Below are positions 53,076 through 61,878 of a DNA stretch of 64,000 nt, one piece after another; within the stretch, counting starts at the first letter, position 1, and each line of letters starts with the position of its first letter. The DNA is taken from assembly GCF_900618535.1 (NCBI RefSeq), contig NZ_UYJA01000001.1:124001-188000 (forward strand), given 5' to 3'. Both the position numbers and the translations under genes were made by a program. The DNA is from Pseudomonas bubulae (GTDB taxonomy: Bacteria; Pseudomonadota; Gammaproteobacteria; Pseudomonadales; Pseudomonadaceae). Below the pieces are notes generated by a model, which worked only from the letters and a program-made list of their open reading frames with translations, was not told the DNA's origin and did not search any database.

Positions 53076-55118
53076 ATGGAATGTCTCAGGAAAATAAAGT
53101 TTCGAACTCGGCCCACGAAGGATGCCGTAAAGCCTGGCAACCTGCCAGAGGAAAACCTGAGCTTATCCGCGCCATTAATCCAATTGATAAATGTCAGCAG
53201 GAGCTATTTCAATGGTCATTCATCTACAGAGGCTTTACGAGACGTCAACCTGAATATCCGTGCAGGTGAGATGGTTGCAATTGTCGGGACATCGGGCTCG
53301 GGAAAATCGACCCTTCTCAATATTCTGGGGTGCCTTGTCCCGCCTTCGCAAGGGCAATACATCCTGCACGGGCGGAGTGTGACCCGTCTGACGAATAATG
53401 AGTTGGCAGATTTGCGCAGGGGCACTTTCGGATTCGTATTCCAGCGCTACCATTTGCTGGGCCACCTGAATGCTGAAGAAAACGTTTTGTCTCCAGGCCT
53501 TTATGTCGAAGGGGAGAAGAAAACACTGCGTGCACGCGCGCAAATGCTGTTGAGCAGTCTTGGGTTGAGTGACCGCTTGCACTTCTTTCCGGGACAGTTG
53601 TCAGGTGGGCAGCAACAGCGTGTCAGCATTGCGCGTGCACTGATGAATGGCGGCGACATCATATTGGCCGATGAGCCGACCGGTGCGCTGGATACCAAGA
53701 GCGGTGAGGAGGTGATGGCCGCCTTATGTGAACTGAATGCAAAAGGGCATACCGTCATTATTGTTACGCACAATAATGACATTGCTTCATATGCGCAGCG
53801 GCTGATTCATATTCAGGATGGCTGCATCTCTTCGGATACAGGCAATCACCCTGCCTCGTCAACGGCAGGGCCGCGAGGGGGCCCGGGGTTGAAACCTGCA
53901 CAGGGCTCCTCGATAAACATGCTGTCAGGCTGGGTGGAGGCAATTAAAATTGCTTTTTCGTGGCTGGTCAGAAAGCCCTTGCATGCGGGATTGACGGTAC
54001 TGGGAATCGTCATCGGCATTGCTGCGGTTTCATCGGTTATTGCCCTGGGTGAGGGGGCGCGCGACCGCATAGTTCAAGAGATCAGCGCCCTGGGTGCTGA
54101 CACCATCGATATTTACTCCGGGAAGGACTGGGGTGATATCTACAAGGGTTCAAACAAAGCGCTGAGTGAATCTGATGTGGACTATCTGCGATCACTTCCC
54201 TACGTTGACAGCATCTCCCCGGTCACTTCTGCGACAGCCACCATTACATCAAAAAACGCCAACCTTTCAGCTCAGGTATTGGGTGTCGGTGAAGCGTTTG
54301 CCAGGGTGAGAGGCGAGGTATTTGCGCAAGGTACTTTTTTTTCCAGTGATGATGTTAAACGGCAGGCGCAAGTTGCAGTCATTGATGAAAATATGCGCAA
54401 AAGACTTTTCCCGAGCTGGGAGGACCCGATTGGAAAAGTCATATTGGTAGGCCCGATGCCGGCAATCGTCATAGCGGTTATCAAGAATACACCGTCTTCA
54501 TTTGGTGAGGCGCCTGTTCTGCAGATGTATATGCCTTATACCACGTTGATGTCACGTATTTCGGGCCAGCCATTTCTTGAGAGCATTGTAGTGCGCGTGG
54601 CTGACGGGATTTCAAACGAACTGGCCGAAAGTAATATCAATCGTCTTTTGGAACTCAAACGCGGCAGCAAAGACTTTTTCACAAGTTCTGCAGACTCAAT
54701 ACTCCGGTCGGTGACCAGTGCTACCAGAGTCTTGAACGTGCTAAGCATATCGGTCGCATCGATTTCTCTCCTGGTTGGAGGAATTGGCTTGATGAATATG
54801 ATGCTTTACTCAGTAGCAGAGCGAACCTATGAGGTAGGCGTTCGTATGGCGTTCGGTGCCCGTCGACGAGATATCATGCAGCAGTTTCTCAGCGAATCCT
54901 GTTTGCTGTGCATATTTGGCGGTGGTTTTGGGTTTTTGCTGGCCCTGCTTGCCGGGGAAATTTTAGGCGGATTACAAACTGATTTTCCGCTTAAATTTTC
55001 TTATTGGTCGTTCATGGTAGCGTTTGCAAGTTCTACCGTTATTGGTCTTGTATTTGGTTATATACCTGCTCGAAATGCCGCCAGGCTGGATCCTGTCGAG
55101 GCTTTGTCCCGGGCGTAA
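53076..55118 (+). CDS. macB: MacB-like ABC transporter, fused ATPase and permease
   Basis: 680 residues. The ATPase: GTSGSGKST (about 70-78), FVFQRYHLLGHLNAEENV, LSGGQQQR near 175, Walker B IILADEPTGALDTKSG, H-loop VTHNND. The permease has a TM helix near 300, a large periplasmic domain, and three C-terminal helices (SISVASISLLVGGIGLMNMML onward). This is the MacB/PvdT architecture. The substrate may be a siderophore or lipopeptide, as in related pseudomonads, but no biosynthetic genes are in view. Confidence 0.9.
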   Translation: MECLRKIKFRTRPTKDAVKPGNLPEENLSLSAPLIQLINVSRSYFNGHSSTEALRDVNLNIRAGEMVAIVGTSGSGKSTLLNILGCLVPPSQGQYILHGRSVTRLTNNELADLRRGTFGFVFQRYHLLGHLNAEENVLSPGLYVEGEKKTLRARAQMLLSSLGLSDRLHFFPGQLSGGQQQRVSIARALMNGGDIILADEPTGALDTKSGEEVMAALCELNAKGHTVIIVTHNNDIASYAQRLIHIQDGCISSDTGNHPASSTAGPRGGPGLKPAQGSSINMLSGWVEAIKIAFSWLVRKPLHAGLTVLGIVIGIAAVSSVIALGEGARDRIVQEISALGADTIDIYSGKDWGDIYKGSNKALSESDVDYLRSLPYVDSISPVTSATATITSKNANLSAQVLGVGEAFARVRGEVFAQGTFFSSDDVKRQAQVAVIDENMRKRLFPSWEDPIGKVILVGPMPAIVIAVIKNTPSSFGEAPVLQMYMPYTTLMSRISGQPFLESIVVRVADGISNELAESNINRLLELKRGSKDFFTSSADSILRSVTSATRVLNVLSISVASISLLVGGIGLMNMMLYSVAERTYEVGVRMAFGARRRDIMQQFLSESCLLCIFGGGFGFLLALLAGEILGGLQTDFPLKFSYWSFMVAFASSTVIGLVFGYIPARNAARLDPVEALSRA

Positions 55119-55149
55119 GTCAATGGGTTTGCCATCGTAATCATTCAAC

Positions 55150-56619
55150 ATGAAGTCGATGCCTTACTGGACGCAGTCAACACTGCGCTCCAATGTTCTT
55201 GAGAATATCATTGTGATTACTAGATATTACCCTGCTGTGTTTTGTAGCGTGATGCTGTTGGCAGGTTGTAGCACTCATCTGCCCGATGTGAACGCTGTCA
55301 AATCACAACTGGCGCTGCCTGCAAAATGGCGTAATGCATTACCTGAGGGTAAAGATATAAAGCAGACACAGCATTGGTGGCGCTCATTTCAGGACCCTGA
55401 CCTGGACGCTCTGGTGGAACGTGTACTGCGCAATAATAATAACCTGGCAGCGGCTGCATACAGGGTCAAAAAGGCAGAGGCACAAGCGGGTATTGTCAGG
55501 ACGAATTTAACACCAGATGTATCAAGTGGATTCAAACTGAGCAGTAGCAAGGAACTGAACAGAGGAAGTTCGGAACAAAAGGCTTTTACCAGCACATTCT
55601 CCTTGAGCTACGAGCTGGATTTATGGGGGCGTCTTGCAAAGGCTCGCGATATCTCGGCCTGGGAAGCCATGGCGACCCGGGAGGATCGTGAGCACATCGC
55701 GATGCAACTGATCGGTACAACAATGGAGCTGTACTGGCGATTAGCGTTTTTGAATGAAAGCATTGAAATTAACGACACCAGCATTGCCAGCGCCCGTTCA
55801 ATCCTTGAGCTGGCACGCCTGGGTGAATCCGTTGGGCAGGAGGGGCGTCTTCAGTCGATTCAGGCAGAGCAACAGTTAAGTGTACTGCTGGCCGATAAAA
55901 CAGGGCGGCTTCAACAGCGTGAAGAAAGCCGCAATGCCTTGTTGGTTTTATTGGCGTCGCCTATGGGATGGGATGACACGATCAAGATTCGTCCAGTTCC
56001 GACTCAACCGTCTACAGCGCTACGGTCGGAGATACCTGCCCACATTCTGAGCCAGCGACCCGACATGAGGGCTGCTGAACTCAGGTTGCGCGCTCATTTC
56101 AGCAATATTGAGATCCAGCAAAGAAACCTCTATCCGGCAGTGAATCTTACGGCAGGTATCACTGGAGGAGGGACACGCGAACTGTCAAATATTCTGCGAA
56201 ATCCGGTGGGTTTTTTTACGGCAGATTTACTGCTTCCGTTTTTTGAGTTCAATAAAGGCAAGTTGCAAGTTGAAATCGCCGAAGCAACGTACCAGGAGAG
56301 TATCGAGTTATACAAAAAGCAGTTGCTTGATGCACTGCAGGATGTTGAGAACTCACTGTCGGCCTATAAACAGCTCACCGATGAGGGGCTCTACCTGGCC
56401 CGTGCCCATGAATCTTCATCCCGGGCAGAGCGCATTGCTGAAATACGCTATCGCCTTGGGCAGTCGAATATAAAAGAATGGCTGGATCAACAGGATGCGA
56501 AGCGCAGTATCGAACTGCGACTGGGTAAGAGTCGCACTGATCGGTTGATTGCCATGGTCAAGTTTCATCAGTCTATCGGTGGCGGCTGCGGTGATGGATG
56601 CGCTGATGCCTTGCGATGA
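55150..56619 (+). CDS. Outer-membrane efflux lipoprotein (NodT/OprM family)
   Basis: 489 residues. The lipobox is LLAGC, with Cys near residue 38; the longer N-terminus before it is unusual, and a later start is possible. Two OEP repeats follow: WWRSFQDPDLDALVERVLRNNNNLAAA and the second half after ILSQRPDMRAAELRL. It is third in the operon and completes the tripartite pump. Confidence 0.88.
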   Translation: MKSMPYWTQSTLRSNVLENIIVITRYYPAVFCSVMLLAGCSTHLPDVNAVKSQLALPAKWRNALPEGKDIKQTQHWWRSFQDPDLDALVERVLRNNNNLAAAAYRVKKAEAQAGIVRTNLTPDVSSGFKLSSSKELNRGSSEQKAFTSTFSLSYELDLWGRLAKARDISAWEAMATREDREHIAMQLIGTTMELYWRLAFLNESIEINDTSIASARSILELARLGESVGQEGRLQSIQAEQQLSVLLADKTGRLQQREESRNALLVLLASPMGWDDTIKIRPVPTQPSTALRSEIPAHILSQRPDMRAAELRLRAHFSNIEIQQRNLYPAVNLTAGITGGGTRELSNILRNPVGFFTADLLLPFFEFNKGKLQVEIAEATYQESIELYKKQLLDALQDVENSLSAYKQLTDEGLYLARAHESSSRAERIAEIRYRLGQSNIKEWLDQQDAKRSIELRLGKSRTDRLIAMVKFHQSIGGGCGDGCADALR

Positions 56620-56763
56620 AAGGTACCTGGTCAGGTGCTTCAGGTTTATTTGCCGGCTGTGTGCGTTAAGTGCTCGCAGGCCTGGTTGATGTGTGAGTTT
56701 CAACTCAAGCCATGCGTTTAATGGAATGTAATGTTTTCCGGGGCCGGCCAATCCTGCTGCACG

Positions 56764-57978
56764 TCAACGCACAGCCATGCAAAACCTCCTGATCGCCTCG
56801 CAGGCCCGGCGCAACAAGGCGTCATCCAGGGCATAGGCAATACGGATATAGGGCCCCAGGCCAAAGGCGCTGCCATGCACCACGGCTACACCGGCTTCGT
56901 CGAGCAGGGCCAGGGCCACGTCTTCATCGGTGGACAGCACCCTGCCTGCGGGCGAGGTGCGGCCGATCAGTCCGGCGCAGCAGGCGAACGCGTAGAAGGC
57001 GCCTGCCGGGCTGGTGCATTCAAGGCCCGGTATGCTATTGAGCTGGTCGACCATCAGATCGCGGCGCTTCTGGAACGCGATACGGCTGCTGTGGATAAAG
57101 TCCTTGGGGCCTTCCAGAGCGGCGAGAGCGGCCTGCTGCGAGATTGAGCCGGCTCCCGAAGTCTGCTGGCCTTGCAATGTTTCCATGGCTTGCAACAGCC
57201 AGCGCGGGCCTGTGGCAAAACCGATACGCCAGCCGGTCATGGCGTAGGCCTTGGACACGCCGTTCATGGTCAGGGTGCGCGCTGCCAGGCGTGGTTCAAC
57301 CTGGGCCAGGGTATGGAACAGCTGATCATCGAAGATCAGGTGTTCGTAGATATCATCCGCCAGGATCAATACATGAGGATGGGCCAGCAGCACATCGGCC
57401 AGTGCCGCCAGCTCGTCGCGGCTGTACACCGCCCCCGTCGGGTTGGAGGGCGAGTTGAGGATCAGCCAGCGCGTTTGCGGGGTGATTGCCGCTGCCAGTG
57501 CCGCTGCGGTCAGCTTGAAACCGGACGCTGCGTGGCAGGTCACGAAGCAGCTTTGTGCGCCGCATAACTGAACCATCTCGGGATAACTGACCCAGTAAGG
57601 CGCCGGGATGATGACCTGATCTCCCTCATTGAGGGTCGCGGCCAGGGCATTGTAGATCACCTGTTTGCCACCGTTGCAGACCAGGGTGTCCTGCCAGCCG
57701 ACATCCAGGCCGTTTTCACCACGGAATTTGGCTGCCACCGCTTCTCGCAGTGAACGTGCGCCAGCGACCTGGGTGTAGCGGGTGTGGCCCTGGCCTATGG
57801 CGCGGATTGCAGCGTCGCGCACAGGCTCGGGCGTATCGAAGTCCGGTTCGCCAGCGCACAGTGAAATGATCGTGGCGCCTTGGGCGCGGCGCTCTGCAAC
57901 ACGGTCGATGATCCGATAGGTGGCCGAGGGCAGGGCGCTTGCCAGGTGCCGGTTGAGCCGCTGGATATCGCTGCTCAT
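56764..57978 (-). CDS. Class I aminotransferase (aspartate aminotransferase-like)
   Basis: 404 residues of a PLP-dependent fold-type I enzyme: LCAGEPDFDTP, GHTRYTQVAGARSLREAVA, SPSNPTGAVYSRDEL, ADDIYEHLIF and the PLP Lys in NGVSKAYAMTGWRIGF. AspC-like subgroup I-beta. It is the last gene of the RraA operon, overlapping the preceding gene's stop by four bases, so it probably supplies or removes an oxo-acid in the same pathway. Confidence 0.88.
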   Translation of the reverse strand: MSSDIQRLNRHLASALPSATYRIIDRVAERRAQGATIISLCAGEPDFDTPEPVRDAAIRAIGQGHTRYTQVAGARSLREAVAAKFRGENGLDVGWQDTLVCNGGKQVIYNALAATLNEGDQVIIPAPYWVSYPEMVQLCGAQSCFVTCHAASGFKLTAAALAAAITPQTRWLILNSPSNPTGAVYSRDELAALADVLLAHPHVLILADDIYEHLIFDDQLFHTLAQVEPRLAARTLTMNGVSKAYAMTGWRIGFATGPRWLLQAMETLQGQQTSGAGSISQQAALAALEGPKDFIHSSRIAFQKRRDLMVDQLNSIPGLECTSPAGAFYAFACCAGLIGRTSPAGRVLSTDEDVALALLDEAGVAVVHGSAFGLGPYIRIAYALDDALLRRACEAIRRFCMAVR

Positions 57979-58613
57979 GGGCGGTGTCTCCAGTGAGTCA
58001 GGTTCATCAGTTCGAGCGTGGAGCGGCCTTCAGTCAGTGCCTGCATCATATGGGCTTCCTTGTCGGCACGGGATTCGCCTTCGGCGAAGGTACGTGCGGC
58101 GTGTGCCTTGGGAATGATGATCACACCATCGTCGTCAGCCACCAGCAGATCCCCCGGCGCCACCTCTGCGCCGTTGAAATTGAAAGCCTGGCCTACCGAG
58201 GTGGCGCTGGCCTTGACGGTGCCTCTGACCGAGATGCCGCGGGCAAATACCGGAAACCGGCGCGCCTTCAAGGCCGCGATATCACGTACCCCGCCGTCGA
58301 TGACCAGGCCGACCACACCGGCTGCCTGTGCCGCTACGGTAAGGACTTCGCCCCAGTAACCGGCAATAAAATTACCGGTACCCACTACCAGCACACTGCC
58401 GCGGGGCACTTGTTCCAGTGCCAGGTGCAGGGCCAGGTTATCGCCAGGAGCGCATTGCAGCGGGTACGCCGGCGCGGCGATAAAGGCGCCATCCCAGATC
58501 GGGCGGATGCCGCTGTCCACGGCACAGGCCAGGTGTGATGCCTCATACAGGGTCGAACTGCCGAGGATTCTGGCCCGTTCGTGGTAGTTCAGGGGCAGGG
58601 CGAGTGTGCTCAT
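57975..58613 (-). CDS. RraA-family protein, third of three
   Basis: 212 residues. RraA fold motifs: SVLVVGTGNFIAGYWGEVL, VVGLVIDGGVRDIAALKARRFPVFARG (Gly...Arg-Asp). The acidic residue expected three after Arg-Asp in pyruvate aldolases of this fold is Ala here. Most similar members are oxo-acid aldolases or decarboxylases. It follows the second RraA gene with a start-stop contact. Confidence 0.83.
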   Translation of the reverse strand: MSTLALPLNYHERARILGSSTLYEASHLACAVDSGIRPIWDGAFIAAPAYPLQCAPGDNLALHLALEQVPRGSVLVVGTGNFIAGYWGEVLTVAAQAAGVVGLVIDGGVRDIAALKARRFPVFARGISVRGTVKASATSVGQAFNFNGAEVAPGDLLVADDDGVIIIPKAHAARTFAEGESRADKEAHMMQALTEGRSTLELMNLTHWRHRP

Positions 58614-59275
58614 CAGGCTTTCCTCTGCAGGCTGTGGTAGCCCAGTGCAGCGCGGGCGCTTGCAAGGGTCTGGCCTTGACTGATCAAGGTACGGATTTGC
58701 GCTTCGACGGTTTCAATCTGCCGCGCACAGGCGGCCACTTGTGCGGCATGGGCGCGGGGTACGATCACTACGCCATTGGCGTCGGCCACCACGATGTCAC
58801 GGGCACAGACGCGGGCGGTGCCAATGGAAACGGGCTGGTTGATCGACTGCACCTGGACACGGTCCTTGCCGGTGCGCATAAAGCGGCCCTTGCTGAAGAT
58901 CGGATAACCGTCTCCCAGCGCCTTGTTCACGTCACGGCAAACACCGTCGATAACCGTGGCAGCGATGTTTCGGCTGCCGGCGTACTGGGTCATGATGTCG
59001 CCCCATACGGTGCAGTCGGTGCGCCCGGCATTGTCGATCACCACTACGTCACCGGGCAGAACTTGCTCGATAAAGTCGCCCACGGTCCCGGCAGGCACGC
59101 TGGCCGGGACGTACTGCACCGTGAATGCCGGCCCGACAATAACCGTGCTGTAGTTGCCCAGCGGCATCACGCCCAGGCATTGACCGGGCAGGCCGAGCTT
59201 GTCCAGGGCATCGGAAACCCCCGGCGTGTCCAGGCCCTCAAACAGGGCGACCAGTGCTTGATCTTCAGGGTTCAT
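58613..59275 (-). CDS. RraA-family protein, second of three
   Basis: 220 residues: PGDVVVIDNAGRTDCTVWGDIM, then IDGVCRDVNKALGDGYPIFSKG. The residue three after Arg-Asp is Lys. It is clearly related to its two neighbours, yet all three differ, so the copies are old. Overlaps its neighbours by one base on each side. Confidence 0.85.
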   Translation of the reverse strand: MNPEDQALVALFEGLDTPGVSDALDKLGLPGQCLGVMPLGNYSTVIVGPAFTVQYVPASVPAGTVGDFIEQVLPGDVVVIDNAGRTDCTVWGDIMTQYAGSRNIAATVIDGVCRDVNKALGDGYPIFSKGRFMRTGKDRVQVQSINQPVSIGTARVCARDIVVADANGVVIVPRAHAAQVAACARQIETVEAQIRTLISQGQTLASARAALGYHSLQRKA

Positions 59276-59955
59276 CAGGCGTGCTCCGTGCGGATGGCTT
59301 CAAACTGGCTGTCATGCATGACTTCGGCTACGGAGCGACCACTGCGTACTGCGTCGAGCATGACTTGCTGACGCCGGGCGATACGTTCGCCAAGATCGAC
59401 GACCTGAGCGATATGGGCCTGGGGCACAAACACCGTGCCGCAGTTGTCGGCGATCACATAGTCGTCTTCGCTGACATTGACCCCGGCGACTTCGATGGTC
59501 ACGGCGGCCGCTATCTGCATCACGCGATTGCGCGCACTGATCATGGTGACGCCACGGCCGTAAACCGGATAACCGATTGCCGCACTGCCATCAATATCGC
59601 GGCTGCAACCGTCAATGATGGTGCCTCGCACCTGTTTGGCGAGCGCCGCATTGGCAAGGATATCGCCCCAGCAAGAGATGCCCTCGATACCGCCGGCGAT
59701 CACCAGCACCCGATCATCCGTGTTGATGTGTTCGACCACCGGGGTGATCAGGTGGGCGCTGGGCACCGTGTCGGTCTTTGCGGCCAACAGTACGGTACTG
59801 GCACGGCCAACGATCGGCGGGCAGTTCCACAGCGGCCGCAGCCCCACAGTGGCCCCTGCCAGACCAAGAAAATCCAGCGCATCGGACACGGTATTACTGT
59901 CCAGTGCCGCCAGACGCTGGAGTACAGTCCTTTCGGTCGTGCTTTTGAGCGTCAT
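59275..59955 (-). CDS. RraA-family protein, first of three
   Basis: 226 residues: DRVLVIAGGIEGISCWGDILA, IIDGCSRDIDGSAAIGYPVYGRG. The residue three after Arg-Asp is Gly. First gene of the four-gene operon, divergent from the LysR gene at 60061. RraA-like proteins include 4-hydroxy-4-methyl-2-oxoglutarate aldolases and oxaloacetate decarboxylases; true RNase E inhibition is unlikely for a catabolic trio. Confidence 0.85.
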   Translation of the reverse strand: MTLKSTTERTVLQRLAALDSNTVSDALDFLGLAGATVGLRPLWNCPPIVGRASTVLLAAKTDTVPSAHLITPVVEHINTDDRVLVIAGGIEGISCWGDILANAALAKQVRGTIIDGCSRDIDGSAAIGYPVYGRGVTMISARNRVMQIAAAVTIEVAGVNVSEDDYVIADNCGTVFVPQAHIAQVVDLGERIARRQQVMLDAVRSGRSVAEVMHDSQFEAIRTEHA

Positions 59956-60060
59956 CGCGCAGCCTCAGTGGTGGTGTAGGTGCTCAGTGTCGGCGAGGCT
60001 GTTTGATAGGTATATTCCTGTTCACGTAAGCTTTGGATACGTTAAACCTATGGAAAAACC
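59956..60060. promoter_or_regulatory. Divergent promoter region with LysR-type half-sites
   Basis: Contains TGATAGGTATATTCC (60004-60018) and an inverted ACCTAT at 60046-60051. The same ATAGG...CCTAT pattern appears as a full palindrome upstream of the hydrolase gene. Candidate LysR binding sites. Confidence 0.5.
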
Positions 60061-60954
60061 ATGATCAATTTCCGTCTTATCCGTCACCTCTGGCTCTTTC
60101 TGGCCGTCGCCGAAGAGCAGAACTTCGGCCGCGCCGCCAAGCGCCTAGGCATGTCCCAGCCGCCGCTGAGCGAGCAGATCCAGGTGCTGGAGCAAGCGCT
60201 CAAGGTCAAACTGTTCGAGCGCTCGCGGCGCGGTGCCAAGCTGACGCCGGTGGGGGCGGCAATTCTGCCGGCCGTACGCAAGTTCGCCGAGCAGTTGGAG
60301 CGTCTGGAGCTGGCCGTGGATGAAGCGCTGGCGGGGCAGTCGGGGATGTTGACCATTGGCGCAATTTCCACGGCCATGTTTGATGTACTGCCGGGCCTGA
60401 TCGAGCGGTTGAAAGAGGATTACCCGCACTTGACCGTCTCGGTGCGGGAAATTGACAGCGTTGAAGCGGTGCCGGCGCTGGAGGCGGGGGATATTGATCT
60501 GGCGTTTGCCCGTCTGGACGGTGATCTGGGGGACTCAATCCAGTCACTGCCGCTGCTGGAGGACCGCCTGATGCTGGCCCTGCCCAGTGATCACCCGCTG
60601 GCAGCGCGCACGCGCATCAGCCTGGCCAGCCTGTCCAATGAGCCTCTGGTGATGTTTTCGCGCAAGGTCAGCCCGGTGTATTTCGACAATCTGATTGCCA
60701 CCTGCCGGGCAAGCGGTTTTTCCCCGCGGGTGTTGCACGAAGTGCGTTCCGTGGCCTCGCAAATCGCCTTTGTCAGCTATGGCCAGGGTATTGCGCTGGT
60801 GCCTGCGTCCTTGAAAAAGCTGGCTCCCGCCAATGTGGTATTCCGTGCACTGAGCGAAAAGCTCAACGTGGTGACCACTGCCGTGGCGTGGAATGCCAAT
60901 CGGTCGAACCCGCTGATAGAGGCGATCATTGCTCGTTTAAGCGCCAAGGCATGA
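60061..60954 (+). CDS. LysR-family transcriptional regulator
   Basis: 297 residues. HTH INFRLIRHLWLFLAVAEEQNFGRAA, then SQPPLSEQIQVLEQALKVKLFERSRRGAKLT; effector domain after residue 90 with LTIGAISTAMFDVLP. It diverges from the RraA/aminotransferase operon and is followed by an alpha/beta hydrolase; both flanks carry an ATAGG-type motif, so it probably controls both. Confidence 0.9.
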   Translation: MINFRLIRHLWLFLAVAEEQNFGRAAKRLGMSQPPLSEQIQVLEQALKVKLFERSRRGAKLTPVGAAILPAVRKFAEQLERLELAVDEALAGQSGMLTIGAISTAMFDVLPGLIERLKEDYPHLTVSVREIDSVEAVPALEAGDIDLAFARLDGDLGDSIQSLPLLEDRLMLALPSDHPLAARTRISLASLSNEPLVMFSRKVSPVYFDNLIATCRASGFSPRVLHEVRSVASQIAFVSYGQGIALVPASLKKLAPANVVFRALSEKLNVVTTAVAWNANRSNPLIEAIIARLSAKA

Positions 60955-60962
60955 TGTTTTTG

Positions 60963-60977
60963 ATAGGTTTGGCCTAT
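60963..60977 (+). promoter_or_regulatory. ATAGG-N5-CCTAT palindrome upstream of hydrolase gene
   Basis: ATAGGTTTGGCCTAT is an exact 5+5 inverted repeat, the shape of a LysR T-N11-A site, and resembles the sequence upstream of the LysR gene. Confidence 0.5.
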
Positions 60978-61056
60978 GTAAACCTTCTGGCCTTAGGCAT
61001 TTACACCAGGGCCGATGTGCCTGACATTGGTCCGCCGTCTTAACGCTTCAGGAGTC

Positions 61057-61878
61057 ATGCCCGTGCCCGTACCCGCAACCTTTGCCCATACCCAAGTGCC
61101 GCTGGAGGTAGAGGGTGTGGACTTGACTATTGCCGCTCTTCACCGAGAAGGGGAACTGGCACCGATTGTCTTTCTGCATGGCTTCGGTTCGAGCAAGGAA
61201 GACTATGCCGATATCGCGCTGCGTGCGGAGTTCGCCGGGCATGCCTTTCTGGCCTACGATGCGCCGGGGTGTGGTGACAGCGGGTGCAGTGATCTTGCCC
61301 GGGTTTCCATCCCTTTTTTGCAGCAAACGGCGCTGCAAGTGCTCGAGCATTTCGGCATCGAACGCTTCCATCTGGTGGGCCATTCCATGGGCGGGTTGAC
61401 CGCCCTGATGCTGGCCCATCAGTTCCCGCAGCGGGTACTCAGTTTTGTCAATATCGAAGGCAATATTGCCCCCGAGGACTGCTTTCTCAGCCGTCAGATC
61501 ATCGACTGCCCGAGTGATGATCCTGAGCTGTTTTTTACGGCCTTTATCGAGCGTGCCCGCCATGCCCCGGCCTATGCCAGTGCCCTGTATGCCGCGAACC
61601 TGAGGCACAAGGTGCGTGTGCAAGCGGTGCGGGGGATTTTCGAATCGATGGTCGAGCTGTCCGATAACGCCAACCTGATGGGCAAGTTTCTCGGCTTGCC
61701 GTGCCCGAAGATGTTTATGTTTGGCGACCAGAACGCGTCACTGTCCTACCTGCCGCATATCGCGGCTCACGGCGTACGCCTGGGGCAGATCCCGGCTTGC
61801 GGCCACTTCCCGATGTATTCCAACCCGATTGCGATGTGGCAGCACATGGCGGATTTTTATGGGGCAATTTCAGGCTAG
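61057..61878 (+). CDS. Alpha/beta hydrolase
   Basis: 273 residues. Oxyanion region VFLHGFGSS, nucleophile elbow LVGHSMGG, Asp in FGDQNAS and His in ACGHFPMYSNP: a full catalytic triad. The start was set at MPVPVPA with AGGAG close upstream; an earlier in-frame start exists. It lies convergent to glcF with a 4 bp overlap. Substrate unknown. Confidence 0.87.
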   Translation: MPVPVPATFAHTQVPLEVEGVDLTIAALHREGELAPIVFLHGFGSSKEDYADIALRAEFAGHAFLAYDAPGCGDSGCSDLARVSIPFLQQTALQVLEHFGIERFHLVGHSMGGLTALMLAHQFPQRVLSFVNIEGNIAPEDCFLSRQIIDCPSDDPELFFTAFIERARHAPAYASALYAANLRHKVRVQAVRGIFESMVELSDNANLMGKFLGLPCPKMFMFGDQNASLSYLPHIAAHGVRLGQIPACGHFPMYSNPIAMWQHMADFYGAISG

